Source: an uncultured Pseudomonadota bacterium (lineage in GTDB: Bacteria > Myxococcota_A > UBA796 > GCA-2862545). From it: a stretch of 6,549 nucleotides of DNA. This document shows, in pieces, positions 1-6,126 of the stretch. The stretch is taken from the NCBI GenBank assembly GCA_937891875.1, contig CALATR010000197.1, positions 1 to 6,549 on the forward strand. The letters are read 5' to 3'. Below the pieces are notes generated by a model. It saw only the letters and a program-made list of their open reading frames with translations. It made no database searches and had not been told where the DNA came from. A program made the translations under genes and the position numbers. Within the stretch, counting starts at the first letter, position 1; every line of letters begins with the position of its first letter.

Positions 1-566
1 CCACCCTTGCCGCTACCGGGTAGCCGAAAGCGATCGATCCAAGGTCGAAACCGAGCTTTCCCGCAGTCTCCTAGCCGCTGTGCCTCAAGTGGGATCGAGC
101 CCCCCCCTGCGAAGGGGTCATGTACCGGAGGCACAACGTCCCGGAGGTATGTCGCCACTTCCATGTGGGTCGAGTCATCGGACAAGATCGACGCGTCACG
201 ACTATCGCCAGTCCCGTCTGCCATGCGGCCACGAGCGAAGCTAATCGCGATCTCACGTTGAGCAGCTTCAAACACGGTCGGACTGTTGATGTTTTCCCAC
301 CGAACCAACTCCTCAATGAGACGGAAGAGTCGTTGGCGCTCGCGGTCCTGCTCCTTCTCGGTTGGGAACAGGTCCGGCCAAGACGACGGATCGTCCACGA
401 GCTGTCCGAACAACACAGCCCGGCACGCCGCGAGAGGTCGACGGGCCCACCAAAGGTGCAGGGTCGACGGATGGCCGTGGCGGATCGACTTCTCGCGAGC
501 GGACTCGCGGTTGATGGCGTCGAGGGGAAGGGCCACCTCGATCAGCTTCTTGCGGGGATGGGTCAT
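1..566 (-). CDS. DUF1156-type adenine-specific DNA methyltransferase, N-terminal part, runs off window
   Basis: The frame begins with ATG at 566, overlapping the helicase stop as ATGA, with GGAGAGGA just upstream. It stays open for 188 codons to the window edge. The protein starts MTHPRKKLIEVALPLDAINR and continues with SAREKSIRHGHPSTLHLWWA and RRPLAACRAVLF (residues 22-53), the hallmark N-terminus of DUF1156 proteins annotated as adenine-specific DNA methylases. Motif I for SAM binding, DPFAGGG, is at residues 150-156, followed by SIPLEAQRLG. The family usually then has an SDLNPVA-like segment. Here the frame instead gives DCGKARFRPWIDRF, which I do not recognise. So from about position 70 down the gene may be interrupted or joined to other DNA. 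The enzyme should act with the helicase in a modification-linked defence system. N-terminal identity is firm; intactness is doubtful. Confidence 0.85.
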   Translation of the reverse strand, partial: MTHPRKKLIEVALPLDAINRESAREKSIRHGHPSTLHLWWARRPLAACRAVLFGQLVDDPSSWPDLFPTEKEQDRERQRLFRLIEELVRWENINSPTVFEAAQREIAISFARGRMADGTGDSRDASILSDDSTHMEVATYLRDVVPPVHDPFAGGGSIPLEAQRLGDCGKARFRPWIDRFRLPGSGKG

Positions 567-3500
567 GCGGGGTCCTCTCCGAGCGCCAGCAAGCTGGCGA
601 GCGGGTACTGAGCGCTGGTCTGGTGGAAGCCCGGCTGGCCGTAGTCGTAGCCCCGCACGTAGCGAAGCTCGGTGGCCTGGTCGCCGTCGACCAGGGCGAC
701 GGCCAGCACGAACTGGTCGGGCACGTTGTTGGCCCGACGGATCTCGTTGACGGTGAGCGTGACCGAGTCGGCACCGACGATGCGGCCCTTCACCTCGATG
801 AACAGGAGGCTGCCGTCCGGAGCCCGGGACTCGATGTCATAGCCGACCTTGTCGGCGCTCACGTCCCGGGGGATGCGCCCGAGGTCCCGCTCGGCCTTCA
901 TCACCGCCCGCATCGCGGCCAGCTCGGTCCTGCGGCGAGCCTCGGCGCTGGCCTGGTTGGCGCGGTCGGCCGCGCCCGTGCCCCGGCGCTTGTTCAGCAG
1001 ACCTCGTGGGATGACGAGACAGCCGCTACGGACCACCGGCGGGGCCGGGAGCAGGTGGCGCTCCTTCTCCAGCTCGGAGAGTCGGCCCTTCAACCGGTCG
1101 CTCAGCTTGTCGGCCCGCTCCTCGGCGACTTTCGCCGGCAGTCGAGTTCGCTTGCCGGCCCGCTCCTTCTCCCGCAGATCGGCGGCGCGGCGGTCCCAGT
1201 AGGTGATCTCCTTGGTGAGCCGGTCCTTGACCTGACGGGCGACCTTGTCGATGTGCTCGAGCCGAAGCTCCTTGACCTCCTGAAGGTGGCCGGGCACCAG
1301 CGCCTGGATGGCCCAGCCCATGGCCTCGTCCTCCCATGCCTCTCGCAGCCACTCCGCGTCGAGGTCCTGCTGGACAGCGCCGACCTCGTCGTCCGAGGCC
1401 GGTCGGAGGTCAAGATACGGGGCAGCGCCCACACGCTCCCAGGTCCCGTCCGGCCTCACAGACGTGAACTGCAGTCGCTTGGAGACGATCTGGAGCATGC
1501 CGTTCCGGGTGCGGCGACCATCCTGGATGGCGTGCTCCAGGGTGAACAGCAACGAGGGTTCTTCGCCGAGGTCCTGCTCGTCGATGAGCACCGCGCCGCG
1601 CTTGAGCACCTCACCATGGCGCTCCAGCACCAGGTCGATCACCGAGTCCAGCAGCGGGCTCCCCGGACAGATGAGCTCAGCCCGCGGCGAGGCGTCGACC
1701 TTGTCCTTCTCGAAGCAGACACGCTCGTAGCGCTTGAGGACCGGTGCCCCCATGCCGATGTGGCGGTCCCGCTGACGCACGGCGGCGGGAACGTGGGTAA
1801 TCTCCCAGCGTCCCGGCTCCCGAGGGTGCATCTGCCCGCCAAGGCGCTTGAAGGCGTCCAGGAAGAAGGCCTGGATGTAGTGCGGTTGGAGCCGGCGAGC
1901 GTGTGCCCGCTCCATCTCCTCACGCATCGCCTGGATGCGCGTCGTGTCCATGTGGTCGTGGGCGAGGGCCCGGCCCTCGAGGAGAGCCACCAGACGCTGG
2001 TGGTCGACCGCCCCATCGACAGCCTCTTCGAGCCGAGCCTTCACGTCCGGGTCGTTGCCGTACCGGATGGCGTTCATCAGCAGCTCCCGGAGCGCCTTCT
2101 GCTCGAAGAGCTGCCCCAGCACGTCGAACACCTTGCCGCCGAGGGCCTCGCGCTCCCGGTCGAGCTTCTCCAGCAGCCGCGTGTAGACCATGCCCTCGCG
2201 CGTGTCCTTGGCCACCATGTTCCAGAGGTGGCAGACCTCACGCTGACCGATGCGGTGAATACGGCCGAAGCGCTGCTCCAGGCGGTTCGGGTTCCACGGC
2301 AGGTCGTAGTTCACCATGAGGTGAGCACGCTGCAGGTTGACGCCCTCGCCCGCGGCGTCGTTGGCCACCAGGACCAACACCTCGGGGTCGTTCATGAAGG
2401 CGTGGACGACGTTGCGCCGCTCCTGCCGCGTGACCCCGCCGTGGATGGTGACGACGGCCTCGTCACGCCCGAGTCGGTTCCGGATCCGCCGGACGACGTA
2501 GGACAGCGTGTCGCGGAACTCGGAGAAGATGACCAGCTTGCGGCGGTTGCCGTGCTCGTCGACCATCAGGGGGTCATCCAGGATCTGGTCGAGCTGGTTC
2601 CACTTGGCGTCCTCGCCGGACCTGACGACCCGCTTGGCCAGCTCCTCCAGGTCCTTCAGGCGGTCGATCTCCAGCTCGAGCTCTTCGATGGTGGCCGCCG
2701 CGGTCGCGTTGTCCATCAGACGACCCTCGAGTTCTTCGCGCTCCTCCTGCTCGGCCTCTTCATAGCTGTCGTCGAAGTCCTCCTCGTCAAGCTCGTCCAG
2801 CACCGAGTCGTGGAACTCCAGACGGGCGGTCTTCCCCCGCAGGATCAGGCGCTGCTCTGCGAGGCGCGCCTCCAGCTTCTCGCGGCGCCGCTTCACCGAG
2901 CGGAAGATGGCTTCAGGGGACGAGGCGAGCCGCCGCTGGAGGGTCATGAGGGCAAACCCGACGTTGACGCGTCGCTGGCCATCGCCATCGCCCACGTTCC
3001 GCTCGACGCGGTTCATCTCCTCCCGAACGTAGTCAGTGACCTCGGCGTAGAGGTGGGCCTCCTCGTCGGACAACTCGTATTGCGCAGTGTAGGACCGACG
3101 CTCCGGGAACAAGGGCGTGCCGTCGAAGCGGTACAGGTCCTCCTTGACCAAGCGACGCATGATGTCGTGTGGGTCGATGGTGTGAACCCCGTCCCGGAAG
3201 CGACCCTCGAAGCGGTCGGCGTCCAGCAGGGCGAGGAAGATCTGGAAGTCCTCGTCCTTCCCGTTGTGCGGGGTCGCCGTCATCATCAGCAGGTTGCGGC
3301 AGTGGCTGCCCACGGTCTGGCCCAGCTTGTACCGCTTGGTGAGCTTCACCTCGCCGCCGAAGTAGTGCCCGCTCATGCGGTGGGCCTCGTCCACGATCAC
3401 CAGGTCCCACTCGGGCGCGTCGAGCAGCTTCGCCTGCAGCTCCTCGTTCCGGGCGAGTTGGTCCATGCGGCAGACCAGGTGGTGGTTGTGCTCGAACGGA

Positions 3501-4078
3501 TTCGCCGTGCGGGAGGCGGTGATCATGTCCCGGGTCAGCAGCTCGAAGGTGAGGCCGAACTTCTCGGCCAGCTCGTCCTGCCACTGCTCGGTGAGGCTGC
3601 CGGGGGAGATGATCAGGCAGCGCTGAAGGTCGCCCCGGATCAGCAGCTCCTTGATGAGCAGGCCCGCCATGATGGTCTTGCCGGCACCGGGGTCATCGGC
3701 GAGCAGGAAGCGCATGGGCTGACGAGGCAGCATCTCCTCGTAGACCGCAGAGATCTGGTGCGGCAGGGGCTCGATGATGCTGGTGGTGATCGCGACGTAC
3801 GGGTCGTAGAGCCAGGCCAGTCGGATCCGGTCGGCCTCGGAGACGAGTCGCAGCAGCGCGCCATCGCCATCGAAGGACCACGGGCGACCTGCCTCGACCA
3901 CCTCGAGGGTGGCCTCATCGTCTCGGTAGACAAGGCGAGTCGCGACCTGCTGCTTGGCGTCCAGGAAGGTGACGCGGACCGCGTGCTCCCCGAACCACTT
4001 GACCGACTCCACCGATGCGGGGCCAGCGGGATCGAGCCCGTTCACGCGGGTTCCGGCCTGGAGGTCTTCGAGCCTCAT
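563..4078 (-). CDS. SNF2/DEAH-type helicase with C-terminal DUF3883 domain (defence-associated)
   Basis: A 1171-residue ATP-driven DNA translocase/helicase. Visible motifs are Walker A ADDPGAGKT (127-135), DEAH (230-233), TATPHNGK (267-274), motif V NDAAGEGVNLQRA (573-585) and motif VI QRFGRIHRIGQ (602-612). These two RecA-like lobes are of the SNF2/RapA kind. Between them residues ~395-490 are a highly charged, probably coiled-coil insert. A second coiled-coil stretch lies near 950-1010. The last ~105 residues match DUF3883, with GYDIES (near 1079-1084) and IEVKG (1094-1098), a D...ExK arrangement resembling PD-(D/E)XK nuclease folds. The N-terminal MRLEDLQAGTRVNGLDPAGP opening is typical of helicases that travel with DUF1156 methyltransferases. 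It is also comparable to DrmD of class 1 DISARM, but no drmABC genes are visible here. The start has GGAGG 7 nt upstream; both ends overlap neighbours by ATGA, so the three genes are probably translated together. Confidence 0.93.
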   Translation of the reverse strand: MRLEDLQAGTRVNGLDPAGPASVESVKWFGEHAVRVTFLDAKQQVATRLVYRDDEATLEVVEAGRPWSFDGDGALLRLVSEADRIRLAWLYDPYVAITTSIIEPLPHQISAVYEEMLPRQPMRFLLADDPGAGKTIMAGLLIKELLIRGDLQRCLIISPGSLTEQWQDELAEKFGLTFELLTRDMITASRTANPFEHNHHLVCRMDQLARNEELQAKLLDAPEWDLVIVDEAHRMSGHYFGGEVKLTKRYKLGQTVGSHCRNLLMMTATPHNGKDEDFQIFLALLDADRFEGRFRDGVHTIDPHDIMRRLVKEDLYRFDGTPLFPERRSYTAQYELSDEEAHLYAEVTDYVREEMNRVERNVGDGDGQRRVNVGFALMTLQRRLASSPEAIFRSVKRRREKLEARLAEQRLILRGKTARLEFHDSVLDELDEEDFDDSYEEAEQEEREELEGRLMDNATAAATIEELELEIDRLKDLEELAKRVVRSGEDAKWNQLDQILDDPLMVDEHGNRRKLVIFSEFRDTLSYVVRRIRNRLGRDEAVVTIHGGVTRQERRNVVHAFMNDPEVLVLVANDAAGEGVNLQRAHLMVNYDLPWNPNRLEQRFGRIHRIGQREVCHLWNMVAKDTREGMVYTRLLEKLDREREALGGKVFDVLGQLFEQKALRELLMNAIRYGNDPDVKARLEEAVDGAVDHQRLVALLEGRALAHDHMDTTRIQAMREEMERAHARRLQPHYIQAFFLDAFKRLGGQMHPREPGRWEITHVPAAVRQRDRHIGMGAPVLKRYERVCFEKDKVDASPRAELICPGSPLLDSVIDLVLERHGEVLKRGAVLIDEQDLGEEPSLLFTLEHAIQDGRRTRNGMLQIVSKRLQFTSVRPDGTWERVGAAPYLDLRPASDDEVGAVQQDLDAEWLREAWEDEAMGWAIQALVPGHLQEVKELRLEHIDKVARQVKDRLTKEITYWDRRAADLREKERAGKRTRLPAKVAEERADKLSDRLKGRLSELEKERHLLPAPPVVRSGCLVIPRGLLNKRRGTGAADRANQASAEARRRTELAAMRAVMKAERDLGRIPRDVSADKVGYDIESRAPDGSLLFIEVKGRIVGADSVTLTVNEIRRANNVPDQFVLAVALVDGDQATELRYVRGYDYGQPGFHQTSAQYPLASLLALGEDPA

Positions 4079-4272
4079 CCTGCATCCTCCGGCTGCGAGC
4101 CCGCAGAGCGTTGTGCTTCAACCCAGGCGTAGATGTCGACGCGCCGGAAGCGGAGCTGTGCGCCGACGCGGAAGGAGGGCAGCTCGCCTCGAGCTTCAAG
4201 CCGACGGACGGTCTTGTCCGACACCTTGAGCAGGGCCGCGACCTCGCGGACGGTGAGGATGTCGTCTGGCAT
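4075..4272 (-). CDS. Small excisionase-type helix-turn-helix DNA-binding protein
   Basis: A 65-residue protein that is nearly all one MerR/excisionase-type HTH domain (HTH_17): DILTVREVAALLKVSDKTVR (residues 4-23), then RRLEARGELPSFRVGAQLRF and RRVDIYAWVE. The pattern of a helix, KVS-K-TVRR recognition helix, G-LP-xRVG wing and a closing aromatic helix is typical. Proteins of this kind serve as phage or island excisionases and as small transcription regulators. Here it is the first gene of a helicase-methyltransferase operon and ends in an ATGA overlap with the helicase gene, so a regulator of the operon is the better guess. The start at 4272 was chosen because the domain begins there; a longer open frame to 4419 would run into the tmRNA and encodes only proline-rich nonsense. 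The ribosome binding site is weak. Confidence 0.85.
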   Translation of the reverse strand: MPDDILTVREVAALLKVSDKTVRRLEARGELPSFRVGAQLRFRRVDIYAWVEAQRSAGSQPEDAG

Positions 4273-4371
4273 GGGAGCGCACCCCGGGAGGTTGGGGACT
4301 CTCTCATGCGTGGGTGGCGGTGTCCAGCGGTGTCCAGGCTTGCCCACAAGTGACACGCCCTGACGGCATGG
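4273..4371 (-). promoter_or_regulatory. Leader between tmRNA and the HTH gene
   Basis: This 99-bp stretch lies between the CCA end of the tmRNA and the HTH start codon. It contains the 10-bp tandem repeat described separately. I see no Rho-independent terminator for the tmRNA and no promoter resembling the consensus. The ribosome binding site of the HTH gene is weak, the best candidate being GGGG about 10-14 nt upstream of the ATG. Promoter elements for the defence operon must be here, or transcription must continue from the tmRNA. This is inference from position. Confidence 0.35.
4317..4336. repeat. Perfect 10-bp tandem repeat upstream of the HTH gene
   Basis: The unit GCGGTGTCCA occurs twice back to back on the plus strand, or TGGACACCGC on the minus strand. 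It lies 45-64 bp before the start of the HTH gene. One helical turn between copies would place two bound proteins on the same face of DNA, so a binding site for the HTH protein is possible. Only the repeat itself is seen. Confidence 0.6.
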
Positions 4372-4743
4372 TGGTGGAGGCGGTGGGAGTCGAACCCACG
4401 TCCGAAGCTGCGTGGACACGGCGTCTACGCGCGTAGCTCCCTCGACTACGACTTCGGCTCCGAGGAAGCGGAAATCACCGAAGTTCGCCGACTGATGGAG
4501 GAGATTCTCGTCCCCAAGCCCTTGCGTCGGACAAGAGCGGCCGGACTATCCAGGTCGTGACACGCCCGTCTGATGCCCCTGGAAGCGAACAGACGGACGA
4601 CTCACTCGCGGCTAGGCCGCGAGCGGGTAAGACTGCTTGTTGTTGGCAGTTAGTAAGTTGCCGAGCGGATTAACGAGGATGCCCGACATCCTCGGCGCGC
4701 AACCGGGACCAATCGACAACCCCGTCGAAACCGGTACGCCCCC
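4372..4743 (-). ncRNA. ssrA: Transfer-messenger RNA (tmRNA), one-piece
   Basis: A complete 372-nt tmRNA, which frees ribosomes stalled on broken mRNAs and adds a degradation tag with the help of SmpB. The 5' end GGGGGCG (4743-4737) pairs with CGCCTCC (4382-4376) as a 7-bp acceptor stem with a G3-U pair, the alanine identity signal. A discriminator A and an encoded CCA (4374-4372) follow. Near the 5' end the conserved GGTTTCGACGGGG is present. The T arm is GTGGG, TTCGACT, CCCAC, close to the 3' end. The tag reading frame and the hairpin after it are intact. Length and layout are normal for the one-piece type. I see no good promoter just upstream and no clear terminator downstream. The 3' end faces the HTH-helicase-methyltransferase operon. 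Confidence 0.97.
4612..4647 (-). other. tmRNA tag-peptide reading frame, ANNKQSYPLAA
   Basis: The resume codon GCC (4647-4645) is followed by AAC AAC AAG CAG TCT TAC CCG CTC GCG GCC and the stop TAG, giving the tag ANNKQSYPLAA. The stop codon lies in the loop of a perfect 7-bp hairpin, CTCGCGG and CCGCGAG (4623-4605), the usual helix after the tag. The terminal LAA expected for recognition by ClpXP is kept. The residue before it is proline instead of the common alanine. Confidence 0.9.
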
Positions 4744-4794
4744 AAGAACACCATGCTGTCAAAGACCGAGCCGCGGCACGCCACTCCGTAGTCA

Positions 4795-5262
4795 CTACGC
4801 GGGCTTGAGCAAGGGCAACGTGTATCCGGGAAGCCCCATGCGAAGCGTAATACTGTGCAGGGACTCGCGGAAGAAGGGCCACACGTTGAACGCGGCGTTG
4901 TGGTCCGCGAACGCCTGCAGCGTCTCCGGAGCAACTGCATCGTCCCCGTCCAGGGCGTAGGACACGAGGTAGACCTCGTGGACGCGGACGAGGTGCTCAT
5001 CGCTGCCGGGAGGAAAGGCCTGCCACTTCATGTGCATTTCGCATTCGATGCGCGAGCCATCGTCCACGACTTCCCCCGAACCGCTGATCTCAAGACCGAC
5101 TTCCACGCCACCCTCGACGGCGCCGTGCGCGATCACGAAGTCGCGACGACCCTCGATGCTCGCCGCGGCGAGCTGGACGTCCGCGAGCTGGATGCGCTGA
5201 AGCAGGCTGTTGAAGCGCTCCAGCTGCTCCGGCGTCGGCGCCGCATCAGACTGCCTGGCCAT
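4795..5262 (-). CDS. SecB-like chaperone of the TAC operon
   Basis: A 155-residue protein, the typical size of SecB. SecB chaperones are cytosolic tetramers that hold unfolded polypeptides. The variant in TAC operons keeps a HigA-type antitoxin soluble and so controls the toxin. The C-terminal part is the most telling: residues 117-153 include AFADHNAAFNVWPFFRE followed by SITLRMGLPGYTLPLLK. This matches the conserved end of SecB proteins, an aromatic helix and then an RMGLPPLTLP-like segment. The middle (residues 55-105) has alternating beta-strand patterns such as VEVGLEISGSGEV and VRVHEVYLVSYAL, as expected for the SecB sheet. The start overlaps the antitoxin gene by 17 bp and has a strong GGAGG. 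Because it is bound to a toxin-antitoxin pair, I call it a TAC chaperone rather than the general export chaperone. It ends 51 nt before the tmRNA. Confidence 0.82.
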   Translation of the reverse strand: MARQSDAAPTPEQLERFNSLLQRIQLADVQLAAASIEGRRDFVIAHGAVEGGVEVGLEISGSGEVVDDGSRIECEMHMKWQAFPPGSDEHLVRVHEVYLVSYALDGDDAVAPETLQAFADHNAAFNVWPFFRESLHSITLRMGLPGYTLPLLKPA

Positions 5263-5710
5263 ACCTTCCTCCCCATGCGCTGGACTCCGCCGCCGGCGGG
5301 GCGATCCAGCGCTTCGACCTGTCCAGATCGCCCTGCTCCGCCAAGTCCTTCGAGATGCAGGTCACCTCGCGAAGTACAGGAAAGCAACTGCGCTGCACGT
5401 AGTAGGACGACCGAAGCGGGTCCCGAACGTGGAAGTCCACCTCCACACCCATCGCGTCTGCTGCACGCAGCACCGTGTCAACCGTGATGTTGGAAGGGCT
5501 CCCCATGGAGAGGACGCGCTGCACCTGGGAGGGCGAGGTCTCCATGAGCTTGGCCAGCTTCCGCACCGACAGCTCCCTGCGGTCCACGCATGCACGGAGC
5601 TGCCGAGCCAGACCAGCGATGCGCTCGGCGCGGTAGAGGTTCCTGGACCCGGTCTTGTCCTTGCGGACCCGGTCAAAGAGATTCTGCACAGTGGGGCTGA
5701 GAGTGGTCAT
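5246..5710 (-). CDS. HigA-like HTH antitoxin with C-terminal chaperone-dependent extension
   Basis: A 154-residue XRE/Cro-type helix-turn-helix protein. The HTH lies near residues 46-92 (ELSVRKLAKLMETSPSQVQR followed by a segment with ITVDTVLRAADAMGVEV) and ends in a strand, VDFHV, typical of HigA antitoxins. It should neutralise the upstream toxin and repress the operon through the palindrome before the toxin gene. About 57 residues follow the HTH domain. In chaperone-addicted antitoxins a tail in this position binds the SecB-like partner and causes aggregation or degradation when the chaperone is absent. This tail contains SYYVQRSCF, KRW and WGGRY, aromatic patches of the kind SecB proteins bind. 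The last nine codons also form the chaperone Shine-Dalgarno sequence and start. It begins with ATG in the ATGA overlap, with GGAG about 8 nt upstream. The pairing is strongly supported by order and neighbours. Confidence 0.85.
   Translation of the reverse strand: MTTLSPTVQNLFDRVRKDKTGSRNLYRAERIAGLARQLRACVDRRELSVRKLAKLMETSPSQVQRVLSMGSPSNITVDTVLRAADAMGVEVDFHVRDPLRSSYYVQRSCFPVLREVTCISKDLAEQGDLDRSKRWIAPPAAESSAWGGRYGQAV
5268..5272 (-). promoter_or_regulatory. Shine-Dalgarno sequence of the SecB-like gene inside the antitoxin coding sequence
   Basis: The minus strand reads GGGGAGGAAGGT directly before the ATG at 5262, so a full GGAGG lies 5 nt from the start codon. It is placed inside the last codons of the antitoxin gene, encoding W-G-G-R. 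This fixes the chaperone start and suggests that its translation is tied to that of the antitoxin. Confidence 0.8.
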
Positions 5711-6126
5711 CGGTTGCTCCGTCGGTTGTTCTTCTTGCGCTTGCCGTCTCGAGAAGTGGGCTCGGCTTCTTGGCGTTGCCGCACCTTCTCCGCGATGTGT
5801 TCCTTTCCGGCCGCCAGGGCGTTCTTGAGCTGCTTCTTGTCGCCTGCGTTGAGCTTCGTTCGCCGCTTCGCCGGATTGACGTGAACGAGAAGGAGGACGT
5901 CAGACTTGGCGTAGAAATAGAGCCGGATGGACTGGTTGCGCTTGTAGTACCGGACGTAGAAGAGTTCTCGAAGGGGCCCTTGGAGCCGGGAGACTCCAAG
6001 GTACAGCGTTGGGGGAGTCGTCTCTGCGATGTCGCGGCAGAGCACCAACAGGTCGGCGAGCAAGGGATCCTCGCTGTCGAGGTCCTCGAAGTAGGCGGCA
6101 GGGTCTGGCAGGAAGTCGAGCTCCAC
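5707..6126 (-). CDS. HigB/RelE-superfamily toxin of a toxin-antitoxin-chaperone (TAC) operon
   Basis: A 139-residue protein with the features of HigB-like (phage Gp49-like) toxins, small RelE-fold proteins that cut mRNA on the ribosome. The core is LRELFYVRYYKRNQSIRLYF (residues 52-71), then a hydrophobic strand KSDVLLLVHVNPAKRRTKL and a helix DKKQLKNALAAGKEHI. This is the usual order of beta sheet, basic residues and a C-terminal amphipathic helix. A long N-terminal acidic section and a very basic tail (GKRKKNNRRSNR) extend the usual ~100-residue core. The start is GTG at 6126: an in-frame TGA (6135-6133) lies three codons upstream and a GAGGTGA ribosome binding site is 6 nt away. The gene comes first in the operon, as in HigBA systems, and its TGA overlaps the antitoxin ATG (ATGA, 5710-5707). 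Family assignment rests on fold-like pattern and context; I did not identify catalytic residues. Confidence 0.8.
   Translation of the reverse strand: MELDFLPDPAAYFEDLDSEDPLLADLLVLCRDIAETTPPTLYLGVSRLQGPLRELFYVRYYKRNQSIRLYFYAKSDVLLLVHVNPAKRRTKLNAGDKKQLKNALAAGKEHIAEKVRQRQEAEPTSRDGKRKKNNRRSNR

Noticed and set aside
623..4132. Open frame of 1169 codons on the plus strand opposite the helicase gene
   Set aside because: It is the antisense shadow of a GC-rich gene: its product is repetitive in Leu, Val, Gly, His and Asp without any recognisable domain, while the minus strand has all helicase motifs in order.
4075..4419. Longer version of the HTH protein starting inside the tmRNA
   Set aside because: The extra N-terminal part translates tmRNA and leader sequence (poly-proline, no fold), and the HTH domain starts exactly at the ATG at 4272.
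4757..4762. TTGACA on the minus strand before ssrA, as a -35 box
   Set aside because: It ends only 13 nt before the mature 5' end, so a matching -10 box would fall inside the tmRNA.
4787..4799. Hairpin CGTAG-TCA-CTACG at the SecB-like stop codon, as a terminator
   Set aside because: The stem is only 5 bp with a 3-nt loop and no T-run follows, so it is too weak to call.
4637..4960. Plus-strand open frame of 107 codons across the tmRNA 5' half and the SecB-like gene end
   Set aside because: It lies antisense to a certain tmRNA and a supported coding gene and shows no domain.
4855..5884. Plus-strand open frames of 210 and 224 codons opposite the TAC genes
   Set aside because: They are antisense shadows; the minus-strand proteins are recognisable and share ribosome binding sites and coupled overlaps.
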